From assembly GCA_002727195.1 (NCBI GenBank), contig PBWH01000031.1, positions 15,153-79,152 of the forward strand: 64,000 nt of DNA, written 5' to 3'. The translations under genes and the position numbers were made by a program. The notes beneath the pieces were generated by a model, which saw nothing but the letters and a program-made list of their open reading frames with translations, was not told the origin of the DNA and made no database searches. Source of the stretch: Gemmatimonadota bacterium. Lineage in GTDB: Bacteria; Latescibacterota; UBA2968. The stretch's first letter is position 1, and the number at the start of each line of letters is the position of its first letter. Below are positions 26,259 to 34,413 of the stretch, in pieces.

Positions 26259-27617
26259 ATGAACGATCTGTTGCTCAGCTATTACGGTGACGACTTCACC
26301 GGCTCGACCGATGTGATGGAGTCGATGACCTTTGCTGGACTGCGAACGGTTCTGTTTCTGGAGCCACCGACGGCAGAGCAGGTGTCGGACCTGAGGGATG
26401 TGCGTGGTGTCGGTGTGGCCGGGCGAACCCGGTCGATGCGGCCGGAAGAGGCCCAGGCTGAATTGCGACCGGTGTTCGAGGCGTTCAGAGAACTCGATGC
26501 GCCACTCGTTCACTACAAGACGTGCTCGACCTTCGATTCGTCGCCGGAAATCGGCAGCGTGGGCAGGGCGATCGACGTCGGATGGGATGTCCATCAGCCC
26601 TCTTATGTGCCTCTCGTGCTGGGGGCCCCGATCCTCCGACGATATTGCGCCTTCGGGAACCTGTTCGCGTCGAGTGGTCTGGACAGCGAGATCTTCAGGC
26701 TGGATCGTCACCCCACGATGAGCCGTCATCCTACCACGCCGATGGATGAGGCGGACGTGAGGTTGCATCTGGGCAGGCAGACGGACCGGGCAATCGGGTT
26801 GGTCGATCTGATGCAGTTGCACGATGCAGCCGCTCGCATCGACAGCCTGAAGGCAGCAGGCTGTGAGCTTGTTCTCTTCGATACTGTGTCCGAGTCGGAT
26901 TTGCCGCTCGTCGGTCAGGCGATCTGGGATGGCCGAACGGAAGGACACTTTCTGGCGGGGTCTTCGGGAGCGGAATATGCGCTCGTCGCGCATTGGCGTT
27001 CCGTCGGCGAACTCGATGAGGTGGACGTTCCGTCGGCGGATCCGGTGGAACAGGTCGCGGTCGCATCCGGGAGTTGTTCACCGGTAACGGCGGGTCAGCT
27101 GGATTGGGCTGAGGAGAAGGGATTCAGGCTCATCTCTGTGCAATCGGACAAACTGGTCGATGAGGATGCTCAAGGCGAGATCGATCACACCGTGACTGCG
27201 ATGGTGGAAGCGATCAGCCAGGGTGCATCCGTGATCGCACACACGGGTCGCGGTCCGGATGATCCTCGAATCGCGACTGTCCTTAGGGTTCTGAGTGAGC
27301 AAGGGCTTTCGGGTGATGAGGCAAGAGCCGTGACCGCGGAACGGATCGGGTCCGCGCTTGGACAGATCCTGGGGCGTGTCGTCCAGGAGACAGGGCTGAA
27401 GCGGGTCGCGACGACAGGCGGCGATACGTCGTACTACGTGGCTAAGGAGATGGGGGTGTCGGCTCTGGAGGCTGTTGCGCCGATGGCACCCGGGTCGCCG
27501 CTGTGTCGTGTAATTTCGCCCGGGTCGGCGGTGGATGGTTGTGAGGTGGTGTTCAAGGGGGGCCAGGTGGGGCGGGTGGATTTCTTTGGTGATGTTGTCT
27601 GTTCGTTCCCAGGCTAG
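26259..27617 (+). CDS. oiaK: Four-carbon acid sugar kinase family (DUF1537), probable 3-oxo-isoapionate kinase
   Basis: 452 residues. The N-terminal domain opens with SYYGDDFTGSTDVME, the family signature for substrate binding. The C-terminal nucleotide-binding domain shows ASGSCSPVTAGQLDWA and TTGGDTSYYVAKEMG. Family kinases phosphorylate sugar acids, and OiaK makes 3-oxo-isoapionate 4-phosphate. ATG 26259 starts directly at homology but has only a weak GGGAA site; an open upstream frame to 26202 is repeat sequence. A palindromic repeat supplies its last codons and stop. The genes for the preceding (ApnO) and following (OiaX) steps are in the same cluster, which supports the assignment over L-threonate or D-erythronate kinase. 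Confidence 0.82.
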   Translation: MNDLLLSYYGDDFTGSTDVMESMTFAGLRTVLFLEPPTAEQVSDLRDVRGVGVAGRTRSMRPEEAQAELRPVFEAFRELDAPLVHYKTCSTFDSSPEIGSVGRAIDVGWDVHQPSYVPLVLGAPILRRYCAFGNLFASSGLDSEIFRLDRHPTMSRHPTTPMDEADVRLHLGRQTDRAIGLVDLMQLHDAAARIDSLKAAGCELVLFDTVSESDLPLVGQAIWDGRTEGHFLAGSSGAEYALVAHWRSVGELDEVDVPSADPVEQVAVASGSCSPVTAGQLDWAEEKGFRLISVQSDKLVDEDAQGEIDHTVTAMVEAISQGASVIAHTGRGPDDPRIATVLRVLSEQGLSGDEARAVTAERIGSALGQILGRVVQETGLKRVATTGGDTSYYVAKEMGVSALEAVAPMAPGSPLCRVISPGSAVDGCEVVFKGGQVGRVDFFGDVVCSFPG

Positions 27618-27629
27618 AGCCTGGGAACG
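27604..27629. repeat. CGTTCCCAGGCT palindrome, copy 1
   Basis: Perfect 12-bp arms CGTTCCCAGGCT and AGCCTGGGAACG around AG. It overlaps the last codons and TAG of the kinase gene and ends 9 bases before the TAAAGGAGG ribosome site of apnO, so it may act as a hairpin between coupled genes. Confidence 0.85.
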
Positions 27630-27647
27630 AGGTTAAAGGAGGTCGTA

Positions 27648-28481
27648 ATGACGAAGATTGCGTTGATTGGGGCGGCGGGCAGTATGGGGACGCGGGCGTG
27701 TAACTCACTGAAGGATGATCCAGACTGCACGTTGCTGCCGGTGGAGAGTGCGCAGGGGCAAGAGGCGCTGAAGGAGCGAGGCATCGATCCTGTGCCACAG
27801 GATGACGCGGTATCTCAGGCGGATGTGGTGTTGATGACGGTGCCGTATATCCTGGTGGGGACCATCGCGGAGGGGATCGTGCCCAAAATGGCGACCGGGG
27901 CTATGCTGATCTGTCTGGATCCCGCGGCTCCGTATGCTGGTGAGCTGCCGGATCGGGACGATGTGACGTATTTTGTGACGCATCCCGCCCATCCCCCGGT
28001 GTTCAACGACGAGGTGGATCAGGAAGCGCGTCGGGATTTCTTTGGGAGCGGTCAGGCCAAGCAGGCGATCGTGAACGCGCTCGTGCAGGGACCTGAAGAG
28101 GACTACGCGAAGGGAGAGGCCATCGCTGCCAAGACGTTTCGGCCGATCCTGCGGTCCCATCGCGTGACGCTCGAGCAGATGGCGATGCTGGAGCCAGCGA
28201 TGTCCGAGACCGTTGCCGCAACGTGCATCACCGTGTTGCGTGAGGCGATGGACGAGGCGATCAGCAAGGGGGTCCCTGCGCAGGCGGCGAAGGATTTCAT
28301 GATGGGGCACATCAACATCGAGCTGGCGATCGTGTTCGATGAGATCGATTGGGAATTTTCCGGTGGCGCGAAGAAGGCGATCGAGGAAGCGAAGGACGTC
28401 CTCTTCAAGCCGGATTGGCGGAAGGTGTTCGAACGCGAGCATCTGAAGGAGAGCGTGAACAAGATCGTGGGGAAAGGCTGA
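27648..28481 (+). CDS. apnO: Probable D-apionate oxidoisomerase (ApnO-like)
   Basis: 277 residues. The Rossmann loop is IALIGAAGSMG (residues 4-14). Family-like blocks follow: LDPAAPYAGELPDRDDVTYF and THPAHPPVFNDE, then a helical C-terminal domain of the phosphogluconate-dehydrogenase type (ATCITVLREAMDEAISKGVP; HINIELAIVFDE). ApnO oxidises D-apionate with NAD and rearranges it to 3-oxo-isoapionate. ATG 27648 has TAAAGGAGG at ideal spacing. It directly follows the kinase for the next step, and BirA follows after 3 bases. A generic ketol-acid or phosphogluconate dehydrogenase-like activity is the alternative. Confidence 0.78.
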   Translation: MTKIALIGAAGSMGTRACNSLKDDPDCTLLPVESAQGQEALKERGIDPVPQDDAVSQADVVLMTVPYILVGTIAEGIVPKMATGAMLICLDPAAPYAGELPDRDDVTYFVTHPAHPPVFNDEVDQEARRDFFGSGQAKQAIVNALVQGPEEDYAKGEAIAAKTFRPILRSHRVTLEQMAMLEPAMSETVAATCITVLREAMDEAISKGVPAQAAKDFMMGHINIELAIVFDEIDWEFSGGAKKAIEEAKDVLFKPDWRKVFEREHLKESVNKIVGKG

Positions 28482-28484
28482 CCC

Positions 28485-29456
28485 GTGTCCGATGAGGAGG
28501 CCTATGCAGTCCTCGAAGTTCTGGCGGCTACCGATGACACGCCACTCGATGAACTGGCGAAGACGGTCGGCGTGTCGCGTGATGACGTCGTAAAGGCGAT
28601 CGAGCGCATCCGCCAACTGGGTGTGCCCGTTGACCAGCATCCTGTCTACGGCGCAAAGCTGGGGACGTCTCTCGACGTGATCGTGTGTGAGGAGGTCAAC
28701 GACCGACTCCAGGCGGAGGGGATCGACTGGCGCGTTCACGGCCTCCTCGATACGGAATCAACGAACGATCTGGTGAATGTCGCCGCACAGCATGGAGCGG
28801 ACGATGGGACGACCTACTTTGCGGAGCATCAGACGAAGGGACGTGGTCGGTTGGGTCGAGCGTGGCATTCGCCGGTGGGATCCGGATTGTGGTTCAGCAC
28901 GCTCCGGCATCACGACCTGGGGATCGATGAGGGATGGCGGGTGACGATCGGCGCAGGGATTGCCGTCGCTGACGCCATTCGGGAGACAAGCGGTCCCACG
29001 CCAACGCTCAAGTGGCCCAACGATGTGCAAATCGAGGGTCGAAAGGTGGCCGGCATCCTGACCGAATCGCGGGTCGATGGGGGACGTCTTAAGCAGAGCG
29101 TGATCGGAATCGGTATCAACGTACACGTGGATCACGATGAGTTTCCGGCTGAGTTTCGGGAGACCGCGTGCTCGATCGCCTCTGCCGGCGGAGTGGTGAA
29201 GCGCGCCGACCTACTGGCCGCCATCCTACGGGGGCTTTACACCGTCCTGGATACACCCGCCGATGTGCTGCGGTCGACGTGGACCGAGCAGTGTCCTCAT
29301 TGGGGTGAACGTGTGCGAGTGGAGAGAGACGAACAGATGGTGGAGGGGACAGCCGTTGAGCTTGCCGAAAACGGAGCGTTTGTGATCGAACTCGACACAG
29401 GGGCAACCTACCCGGTGCACGCCGGCGACGTCACTCACTTGAGGCCTGTCTCGTGA
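28485..29456 (+). CDS. birA: Biotin--[acetyl-CoA-carboxylase] ligase
   Basis: 323 residues. An N-terminal winged helix (residues ~1-60, with DELAKTVGVSRDDVVKAIER) is followed by the catalytic domain with GRGRLGRAWHSP, the biotin/ATP loop, then LKWPNDVQIEGRKVAGILTE and VIGIGINVH, and a C-terminal SH3-like domain. This is the bifunctional BirA layout: it makes biotinyl-AMP, loads carboxylases and may repress biotin genes. GTG 28485 starts 3 bases after the ApnO stop. The last 4 bases overlap coaX. Its place behind the apionate genes is probably housekeeping chance. Confidence 0.93.
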   Translation: MSDEEAYAVLEVLAATDDTPLDELAKTVGVSRDDVVKAIERIRQLGVPVDQHPVYGAKLGTSLDVIVCEEVNDRLQAEGIDWRVHGLLDTESTNDLVNVAAQHGADDGTTYFAEHQTKGRGRLGRAWHSPVGSGLWFSTLRHHDLGIDEGWRVTIGAGIAVADAIRETSGPTPTLKWPNDVQIEGRKVAGILTESRVDGGRLKQSVIGIGINVHVDHDEFPAEFRETACSIASAGGVVKRADLLAAILRGLYTVLDTPADVLRSTWTEQCPHWGERVRVERDEQMVEGTAVELAENGAFVIELDTGATYPVHAGDVTHLRPVS

Positions 29457-30199
29457 GCGTCCTTCTGGTCGATGCGGGGAATACGCGCGTCAAGGGTGCG
29501 GTCTACACAGATGGCACCATCACGCCGGTTTTCCAGATCGAGACGCCTCTTCTGGATGCCGGCCGTGTTCGTGCCGCCCTTGACGAAACCCCTGCATACG
29601 ACGTGCAGGTGATTGCCAGTGTCGTTCGCGGCAGTGCGTCTCTGTTCGCGTCGTCAGCCGAAGACCACGTGAAAACTGTGATCGTCGATGCGACGGCGTC
29701 GTTGGGGATCACGGTTGGCGTCCCGAAACCTGACACCGTGGGTATCGATCGTCTGCTGATGTCCGGGGAGGCCTTCAGCAACTGTGGCGGTGCGGTGATC
29801 ACCGTTGGGGTGGGGACTGCCATCACCGTCGATGTGGTCACTTCGGCAGGCGTCTATGTGGGGGGATCGATCTCACCCGGGTTGCGGCTGGCGAGTTGGG
29901 CACTGTCCGAAGGGACAAGCTTGTTGCCCGAGGTCGATATCGATGAGGCTCTCCCTGATGTTCCTAGGTCTACGATGGAGAGCATCCGGATGGGGATCGT
30001 GGAAGGCGCGGCCGGATCGGTCGATCGTCTGGTCAGCAGCCTGGCCGGTGGGGCCGGTCTCGATACCTACAAGGTGGTGCTGACGGGGGGCGATGCGGGT
30101 TTGCTCAGCGAACGGCTCGCGACCGAACACGAAGTCCTCGACGACCTGTTGTTCCAAGGGCTTGCGCACACCTACGAGCGTCTGAGTCAGAGTGTCTGA
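29453..30199 (+). CDS. coaX: Type III pantothenate kinase
   Basis: 248 residues. ASKHA-fold motifs: LLVDAGNTRVKG at the N-terminus (phosphate 1), TVGIDRLL in the middle and VGVGTAITVDVV (phosphate 2), with GGSISPGLRLAS for pantothenate. It catalyses the first step of CoA synthesis and needs a monovalent cation. GTG 29453 overlaps the TGA of birA. The birA-coaX pairing is common in bacteria and supports both calls. It ends before a strong terminator at 30414. Confidence 0.93.
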   Translation: MSVLLVDAGNTRVKGAVYTDGTITPVFQIETPLLDAGRVRAALDETPAYDVQVIASVVRGSASLFASSAEDHVKTVIVDATASLGITVGVPKPDTVGIDRLLMSGEAFSNCGGAVITVGVGTAITVDVVTSAGVYVGGSISPGLRLASWALSEGTSLLPEVDIDEALPDVPRSTMESIRMGIVEGAAGSVDRLVSSLAGGAGLDTYKVVLTGGDAGLLSERLATEHEVLDDLLFQGLAHTYERLSQSV

Positions 30200-30413
30200 A
30201 GCCAAAGATTGAGGTCCGCGAAGCCGATGGTTTGAACGTTGGGTAAGGTGCCTTGATTGTGGTGAGACTGACGGCTTGTCAGGGATCCGTCAGCGCCAAT
30301 GGGCACGCTTGTATGTCCACAGGGAGATTGGCGGATCTGCAGGGACGCAGTTTCATCCAGTTTGGAGGGACCAGGGGCCCGTGTTGGGAGGAGCGACCAG
30401 GCCAGCATACAAG
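30200..30413. other. Gap downstream of coaX
   Basis: With the terminator and the palindromic repeat that follow, this makes a gene-free stretch of about 317 bases up to 30516. A weak inverted pair (gccaatgg and ttggcgg, about 30294-30335) is visible. No gene was recognised. Confidence 0.45.
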
Positions 30414-30461
30414 TAAACGGGCCGGTGCACTGAGTGCATCGGCCCGTTTACGGTTTCTATT
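30414..30461 (+). terminator. Intrinsic terminator after coaX
   Basis: A 17-bp stem, TAAACGGGCCGGTGCAC with GTGCATCGGCCCGTTTA (one G/T pair), loop TGA, followed by cggtttctatt. The near-symmetric stem could serve both strands. Confidence 0.8.
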
Positions 30462-30513
30462 CGTTCCCAGGCTAGAGCCCGGGAACGAGGTACACCTGGA
30501 GCCTGGGAACGAG
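30462..30513. repeat. CGTTCCCAGGCT palindrome, copy 2 plus half copy
   Basis: Arms CGTTCCCAGGCT and AGCCCGGGAACG (one mismatch), then a second right half GGAGCCTGGGAACGAG at 30498-30513. It lies between the coaX terminator and the convergent 30517 gene. Confidence 0.85.
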
Positions 30514-30516
30514 CGG

Positions 30517-30839
30517 TTACGACTCTCCGTCGGGTTTTTTGCGGACTTCTTCGGCGTCGATGGCGGCGCGTGAGGAGGCTTCCTTCTGGAGCTCGCTTTG
30601 CTGTTTGGTCATCCTGGCGACTCGGTGTTCGCCGGTGCGGATCTTTCGATTCAGCCGGCCGATCTCGTGGTCGGCCATACTGATGTCCCTGACCAGTGCC
30701 TTGTGACGGTTCTTCTCCACGAGTAGGTCTCGTTCGCGTCGGCGAGTTTCGCGTGCCGATCCCGGATCGAGACCGTCGTCGTCCACTTGATCGCGACGCC
30801 GACGACCACGACCGCCAGCAGGATGATCTCGATGGCCAT
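30517..30839 (-). pseudogene. Small membrane-anchored coiled-coil protein, frameshifted
   Basis: From ATG 30839 (GAAGGAT upstream) the frame gives one membrane helix (MAIEIILLAVVVVGVAIKW) and the start of a charged helix (SIRDRHAKLADANE). One base shift near 30725-30740 continues it as RDLLVEKNRHKALVRDISMA, then a long basic/acidic coiled coil to the stop at 30517. Joined, it would be a ~107-residue protein similar in layout to small cell-envelope or phage-shock-type proteins. The break is a single indel, so a sequencing error is possible. It starts 3 bases after the stop of the isomerase gene 30843-31658. Confidence 0.6.
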
Positions 30840-30842
30840 CGA

Positions 30843-31658
30843 CTATCCTTCGACCTTCTGGATCAGTCCGCGAAGGGTCTGGAGGTTTCGCGAGGCCGTT
30901 TCGCGTGAATCCGTCAGCGGCGGTGTTTCGAACACGAGCGGGCCCGAGTAGTCGACTTCCACGAGCGCCTTCAGGCAGGCCTCGAGATCGACGTCACCTT
31001 CGCCGAGGAAGCACGGCGTTCGGTCCTTCCTTGGGTCCTTCACGTGTACCTGAGCGATGCGGTCGCCAAGCACCTTGATGTCGGCGACTGGGTCGCTTCC
31101 CAGCATTATCGCGTTCCCGAAGTCGAAGTAGGCGCCGACGGCCGGGCTGCCCACCTCATCAATCAGGGATTTCATGTCTTCCCCGGTGATGGTGTGACTG
31201 CCCCCAACGACCTCGAGTGCCACCTTCACGCCCGCATCCTCCGCACCACCGGCCATCGCTTTCACTTCTGTTGCCCATCGCTCGGCCGCTTCGTTCGAAG
31301 CCAGCTTGTTCGGGTTCGTGACAGGCACGAGAATCGCACCGGCCCCGAGCTCGCGGGCGGTTCCGTAGGTGTGGTGGAGGATCTGCTTCGCCGTCGTACG
31401 GTTGGATACGTCGTGATCGGCAAAGGTATACTTCCAGAAGGTGTGAAGACAGATCGACGCGATCGGGGTGCGGGCGCGTTTCGAGCGCTCCTTCAGGACG
31501 TCCAAGCCCCCCTCGCGCCACAGCTCCGTTTCCCGATAATCGTCCGCCCGAACACCCAGTTCGACGCAATCGAAACCCAGCGATGCCGCTCTCCTGAAGA
31601 CCTCGCTCCAGTCCGACCGGAGAACGCTTTCCAATGTACCGACAGTAAATCTGCTCAT
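30843..31658 (-). CDS. Sugar phosphate isomerase/epimerase (xylose-isomerase-like TIM barrel)
   Basis: 271 residues. The AP-endonuclease-2-type barrel is seen in LGFDCVELGVRADD, LEVVGGSHTITGEDMKSLID, GAYFDFGNAIMLG (metal Asp) and AQVHVKDPRKDRTPCFLGEG (metal His, with the FLGEGDVDL end-loop), and a late Glu in GPLVFETPPL. Such enzymes epimerise or isomerise free or phosphorylated ketoses with a divalent metal. ATG 31658 has GAGGAT upstream. It is transcribed divergently from another family member at 31809. The substrate cannot be told. Confidence 0.85.
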   Translation of the reverse strand: MSRFTVGTLESVLRSDWSEVFRRAASLGFDCVELGVRADDYRETELWREGGLDVLKERSKRARTPIASICLHTFWKYTFADHDVSNRTTAKQILHHTYGTARELGAGAILVPVTNPNKLASNEAAERWATEVKAMAGGAEDAGVKVALEVVGGSHTITGEDMKSLIDEVGSPAVGAYFDFGNAIMLGSDPVADIKVLGDRIAQVHVKDPRKDRTPCFLGEGDVDLEACLKALVEVDYSGPLVFETPPLTDSRETASRNLQTLRGLIQKVEG

Positions 31659-31749
31659 AGATTCCATCCTCGTTGTGTTCGCGGGAATTTTAGTGTCGGC
31701 TGACCGGAATGTCAATGATTACAAGCGTTTGGCGTAGCCCCTTCCCGAA

Positions 31750-31778
31750 TTGACAGAGCAGAGGGTGCCCACTATGTT
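31750..31778 (+). promoter_or_regulatory. Sigma-70-type promoter
   Basis: TTGACA (31750-31755), 17-base spacer, TATGTT (31773-31778), giving a start about 25 bases before the isomerase at 31809. The -35 is a perfect match. A similar TTGAC-N17-TATATT lies at 61675 and TTGACA-N16-TATATT at 55578. Confidence 0.7.
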
Positions 31779-31808
31779 TTGGCTCCAACACCCAATTCAG
31801 GAGTGAAG

Positions 31809-32582
31809 ATGAAGACTGGACTGTGTACCATCGCATTTAGAGACCGTCCGTTCGAGGCGGTTCTGGATCTCGCCGTCGAGGCCGGGTTCGATGGAGTCGA
31901 GCCTTGGGGAAAGCCGGATCATACGCCCGACCCCTTTGACGCTGATATCGTGAAGCGGGCTGCTGAAGCGGTGCAGAGCAGGGGACTCGAGGTGGCGCAG
32001 TATGGCTCTTACGCCAACCCGACCGATGACGGGTTCGACCAGCAGTTGTCGGATGCGATCGAAATCGCGGATATCTACCGTACGGATATGATTCGGGTCT
32101 GGGTGGGGAACTGCGGGTCGGCTGACGCCGAAGAAGACCAGTGGAATCAGGCGATCGAGGGATTCAAGACGTTCTGCGACCGAGCGAGCGACCGAGGGAA
32201 GGTTCTGGTCGTCGAGATGCACGGGAATCGGCTGTCGGATACGGTCGACGGTTGTATGCGTCTGATCGAGGGAGTCGACCGAGGGAACTTCCGGATGAAC
32301 TTTCAGCCGATGTATACGGAGTCGCCCGACCAGGCCCTGGATGCCGCGCAAGCGATCTCCCCCTACGTGTCGACCGTTCACGCACAGAACTATGTGCAGA
32401 CCGGGAGCAACCAGCGCACGCTGATTGCGGAAGGGTTGATCGACTACCGGACCTTGATCGGGATCTTCCGGACGATCAGGTTTGACGGGTATCTGGAGGT
32501 GGAGTTTGTGAAGGAGGATGACCCGGAGGGGGCGTTGAAGGCGGATGCGGCGTTTTTGAGGGAATTGTGTGATACGCTTTGA
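31809..32582 (+). CDS. Sugar phosphate isomerase/epimerase (TIM barrel)
   Basis: 257 residues. Barrel motifs: AGFDGVEPWGKPDHT, MIRVWVGNCGSADAEED, LVVEMHGNRLSDT (metal Glu and His), STVHAQNY (His) and GYLEVEFVKEDDPEGAL (Glu). ATG 31809 follows AGGAG at 6 bases and a good promoter precedes it. Divergent from the paralogue at 30843-31658, but the two are not close copies. Probably cytoplasmic hexose or pentose isomerisation. It could also be a xylose-isomerase-like protein without defined function. Confidence 0.85.
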   Translation: MKTGLCTIAFRDRPFEAVLDLAVEAGFDGVEPWGKPDHTPDPFDADIVKRAAEAVQSRGLEVAQYGSYANPTDDGFDQQLSDAIEIADIYRTDMIRVWVGNCGSADAEEDQWNQAIEGFKTFCDRASDRGKVLVVEMHGNRLSDTVDGCMRLIEGVDRGNFRMNFQPMYTESPDQALDAAQAISPYVSTVHAQNYVQTGSNQRTLIAEGLIDYRTLIGIFRTIRFDGYLEVEFVKEDDPEGALKADAAFLRELCDTL

Positions 32583-32604
32583 AAAAGGCGGTCACCCGCT
32601 TGCT

Positions 32605-32780
32605 GCTCACGCTTGATGAACACGGATGAACACAAGCTAAAACGAAGGGGACTGGCTAGGTGCTGCGCGCCGCGATCTTGAAGGGACGGATGGGCGTCTT
32701 CCGAATGAAGGTCTTGGGGCCAGGCTGTGGAGAGAATCTTGGGCTACGTAGGAGCGTTCCCAGGCAATAGCCTGGGAACG
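32605..32780. repeat. Mixed intergenic repeats, including CGTTCCCAGGC palindrome copy 3
   Basis: Starts with the gatgaacacggatgaacac type and ends with arms CGTTCCCAGGC (32755-32765) and GCCTGGGAACG (32770-32780) around AATA. As with copy 1, the palindrome is followed at once by the ribosome site (GAAGGAGGAGG) of the next gene. Confidence 0.75.
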
Positions 32781-32800
32781 AGGTGAAGGAGGAGGGTTGT

Positions 32801-34183
32801 ATGGCTAAGCCGGTGCGGATTAGTGTGATTGGGGCGGGGAGTGCGACGTTTTCGCTTGGGCTGGTGAAGGATCTTTGTCTGACGGAGAACCTGGCGGGGA
32901 GTTCGGTGTCGTTTATGGACATCGATGCGGAGCGGCTCGCGGCGGTTACTAAGATGGCGGAGCGGTATACGGCGGAGATCGGGTCGGATCTGTCGTTCGA
33001 GTATACGACCTCTCGTGAAGATTCGCTGAAGGACGCCGACTTCGTGATCAACACGGCGGCCGTTCAGAGTCACTATCACCAGGTGGATATGCGGGCCGTC
33101 TATGGCAAGCACGGCTACTACTATAGCGGGCCGGGATTCGGGAGCTACTACAACTTCAACCTGATGCTGGACGTGGCGCGGGATATGGAGCGGATCTGCC
33201 CGGATGCGTGGCTGATCCAGTCCGGGAATCCCGTGTTCGATGGGTGCACGCTGATGACGCGTCAGACGTCGATCAAGGTGTGCGGGCTCTGCCACGGCCA
33301 TTACGGGTATCACCATATTGCGAGAACACTCGGGCTGGATCTGGATCGCATCGACTTCCAGGCGCCTGGGGTGAACCACTGTATCTGGATGACGCACTTC
33401 CTGTATGACGGAGAGGATGCGTATCCGCTGATTGACAAGTGGATCGAGGAGCAGGGTCCCGAGTATTGGGATACGCACGTCGCCGAGCGGACACACGATA
33501 TCCAGCTATCGCGTGGTGCGGTCCATCAGTATCGGCTGTATGGCCTGTTCCCGATCGGTGACTCGCCGCGTCTCGTGAACTGGTGGTATCACACGGATAT
33601 CGAGACGAAGAAGTGGTGGTTCGGTGAGCCGTTCGGCGGGCCGGATACCCACATCGCCCGCCCTGTACACGTCGAGAATCTGGAGAAGCGGTTGGGCCAG
33701 ATCCGTGAGGCGAGCGCAGATCCCGATGCGAAGATGACGGACCTGTTCGGGACGACGAAGACACGTGAACAGCAGGTGCCGATCATCGATGCCCTGACCA
33801 ACAATGTCGAGGGACAGTTCCAGGTCAACGTGCCGAACAACGGCGCGATCGAAGGGATCGACGACGACGTGGTGGTCGAGGTCCCCGCGGTCATCAACAT
33901 CAAGGGGATTCAGCCGATTCAGGTTGGGAAGCTGCCGCGCAAGATTATGCTCGAACAGCTTTTGCCGATGATTTTGCAGATGGAGCACGGACTCGAAGCC
34001 TATAAGACCGGCGACAAAAGTATGCTCCTGTGGAACGCACTCAACAACGGTCAGACCCAGTCTTACAAACAGGCGTTTGGTGCGCTGGAGGATATCCTGG
34101 GGCAGCCAGGGAATGAAGCTGCTAACGAGCATTTCCGTTTCCCCTGGCCCGAAGGGCACGAGTCTGTGTATCTCGAAGAGTGA
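32801..34183 (+). CDS. Glycoside hydrolase family 4 protein
   Basis: 460 residues. GH4 enzymes cleave alpha- or beta-glycosides by NAD-dependent oxidation and elimination with Mn2+. Visible: the nucleotide loop SVIGAGSATFS (residues 9-18), INTAAV and QSGNP, metal Cys164 in CGLCHGHYG and metal His193 in APGVNHCIWM. ATG 32801 follows GGAGG. The CHG motif fits the alpha-galactosidase/alpha-glucuronidase-like side of the family better than the 6-phospho-glycosidases (CNVP-like), so the substrate may be an unphosphorylated galacto- or glucuronoside. A CBM9-like gene follows. Confidence 0.88.
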   Translation: MAKPVRISVIGAGSATFSLGLVKDLCLTENLAGSSVSFMDIDAERLAAVTKMAERYTAEIGSDLSFEYTTSREDSLKDADFVINTAAVQSHYHQVDMRAVYGKHGYYYSGPGFGSYYNFNLMLDVARDMERICPDAWLIQSGNPVFDGCTLMTRQTSIKVCGLCHGHYGYHHIARTLGLDLDRIDFQAPGVNHCIWMTHFLYDGEDAYPLIDKWIEEQGPEYWDTHVAERTHDIQLSRGAVHQYRLYGLFPIGDSPRLVNWWYHTDIETKKWWFGEPFGGPDTHIARPVHVENLEKRLGQIREASADPDAKMTDLFGTTKTREQQVPIIDALTNNVEGQFQVNVPNNGAIEGIDDDVVVEVPAVINIKGIQPIQVGKLPRKIMLEQLLPMILQMEHGLEAYKTGDKSMLLWNALNNGQTQSYKQAFGALEDILGQPGNEAANEHFRFPWPEGHESVYLEE

Positions 34184-34194
34184 AAACCAAGACC

Positions 34195-34250
34195 TTAACC
34201 GCATAGACGCAAAGGACGCAGAGAGGAACAAGGGAAAGCCACGGAGACGC
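34195..34250. repeat. Degenerate intergenic repeat (AACCGCATAGACGCAAAGG type)
   Basis: Stretch taaccgcatagacgcaaagg then acgcagagag and ccacggagacgcgg, of the low-complexity class common between genes of some uncultured bacteria. It may contribute a false open frame upstream of the CBM9-like gene. Confidence 0.55.
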
Positions 34251-34413
34251 GGTTCTGCTCTAAGCTTTGGAAGCAGCCCTGGAAGAGAAGACAAACCCTG
34301 TCTCTTTGATTCGGGGACCCGCGACATTGTATTTCGGAGAGAAGCTGCTGAAGCTGTGTTCGAGGTTCCTGCTTCTGTTCATGCTGTCCACTGGTGACAG
34401 TCAGGGGAGGGAT

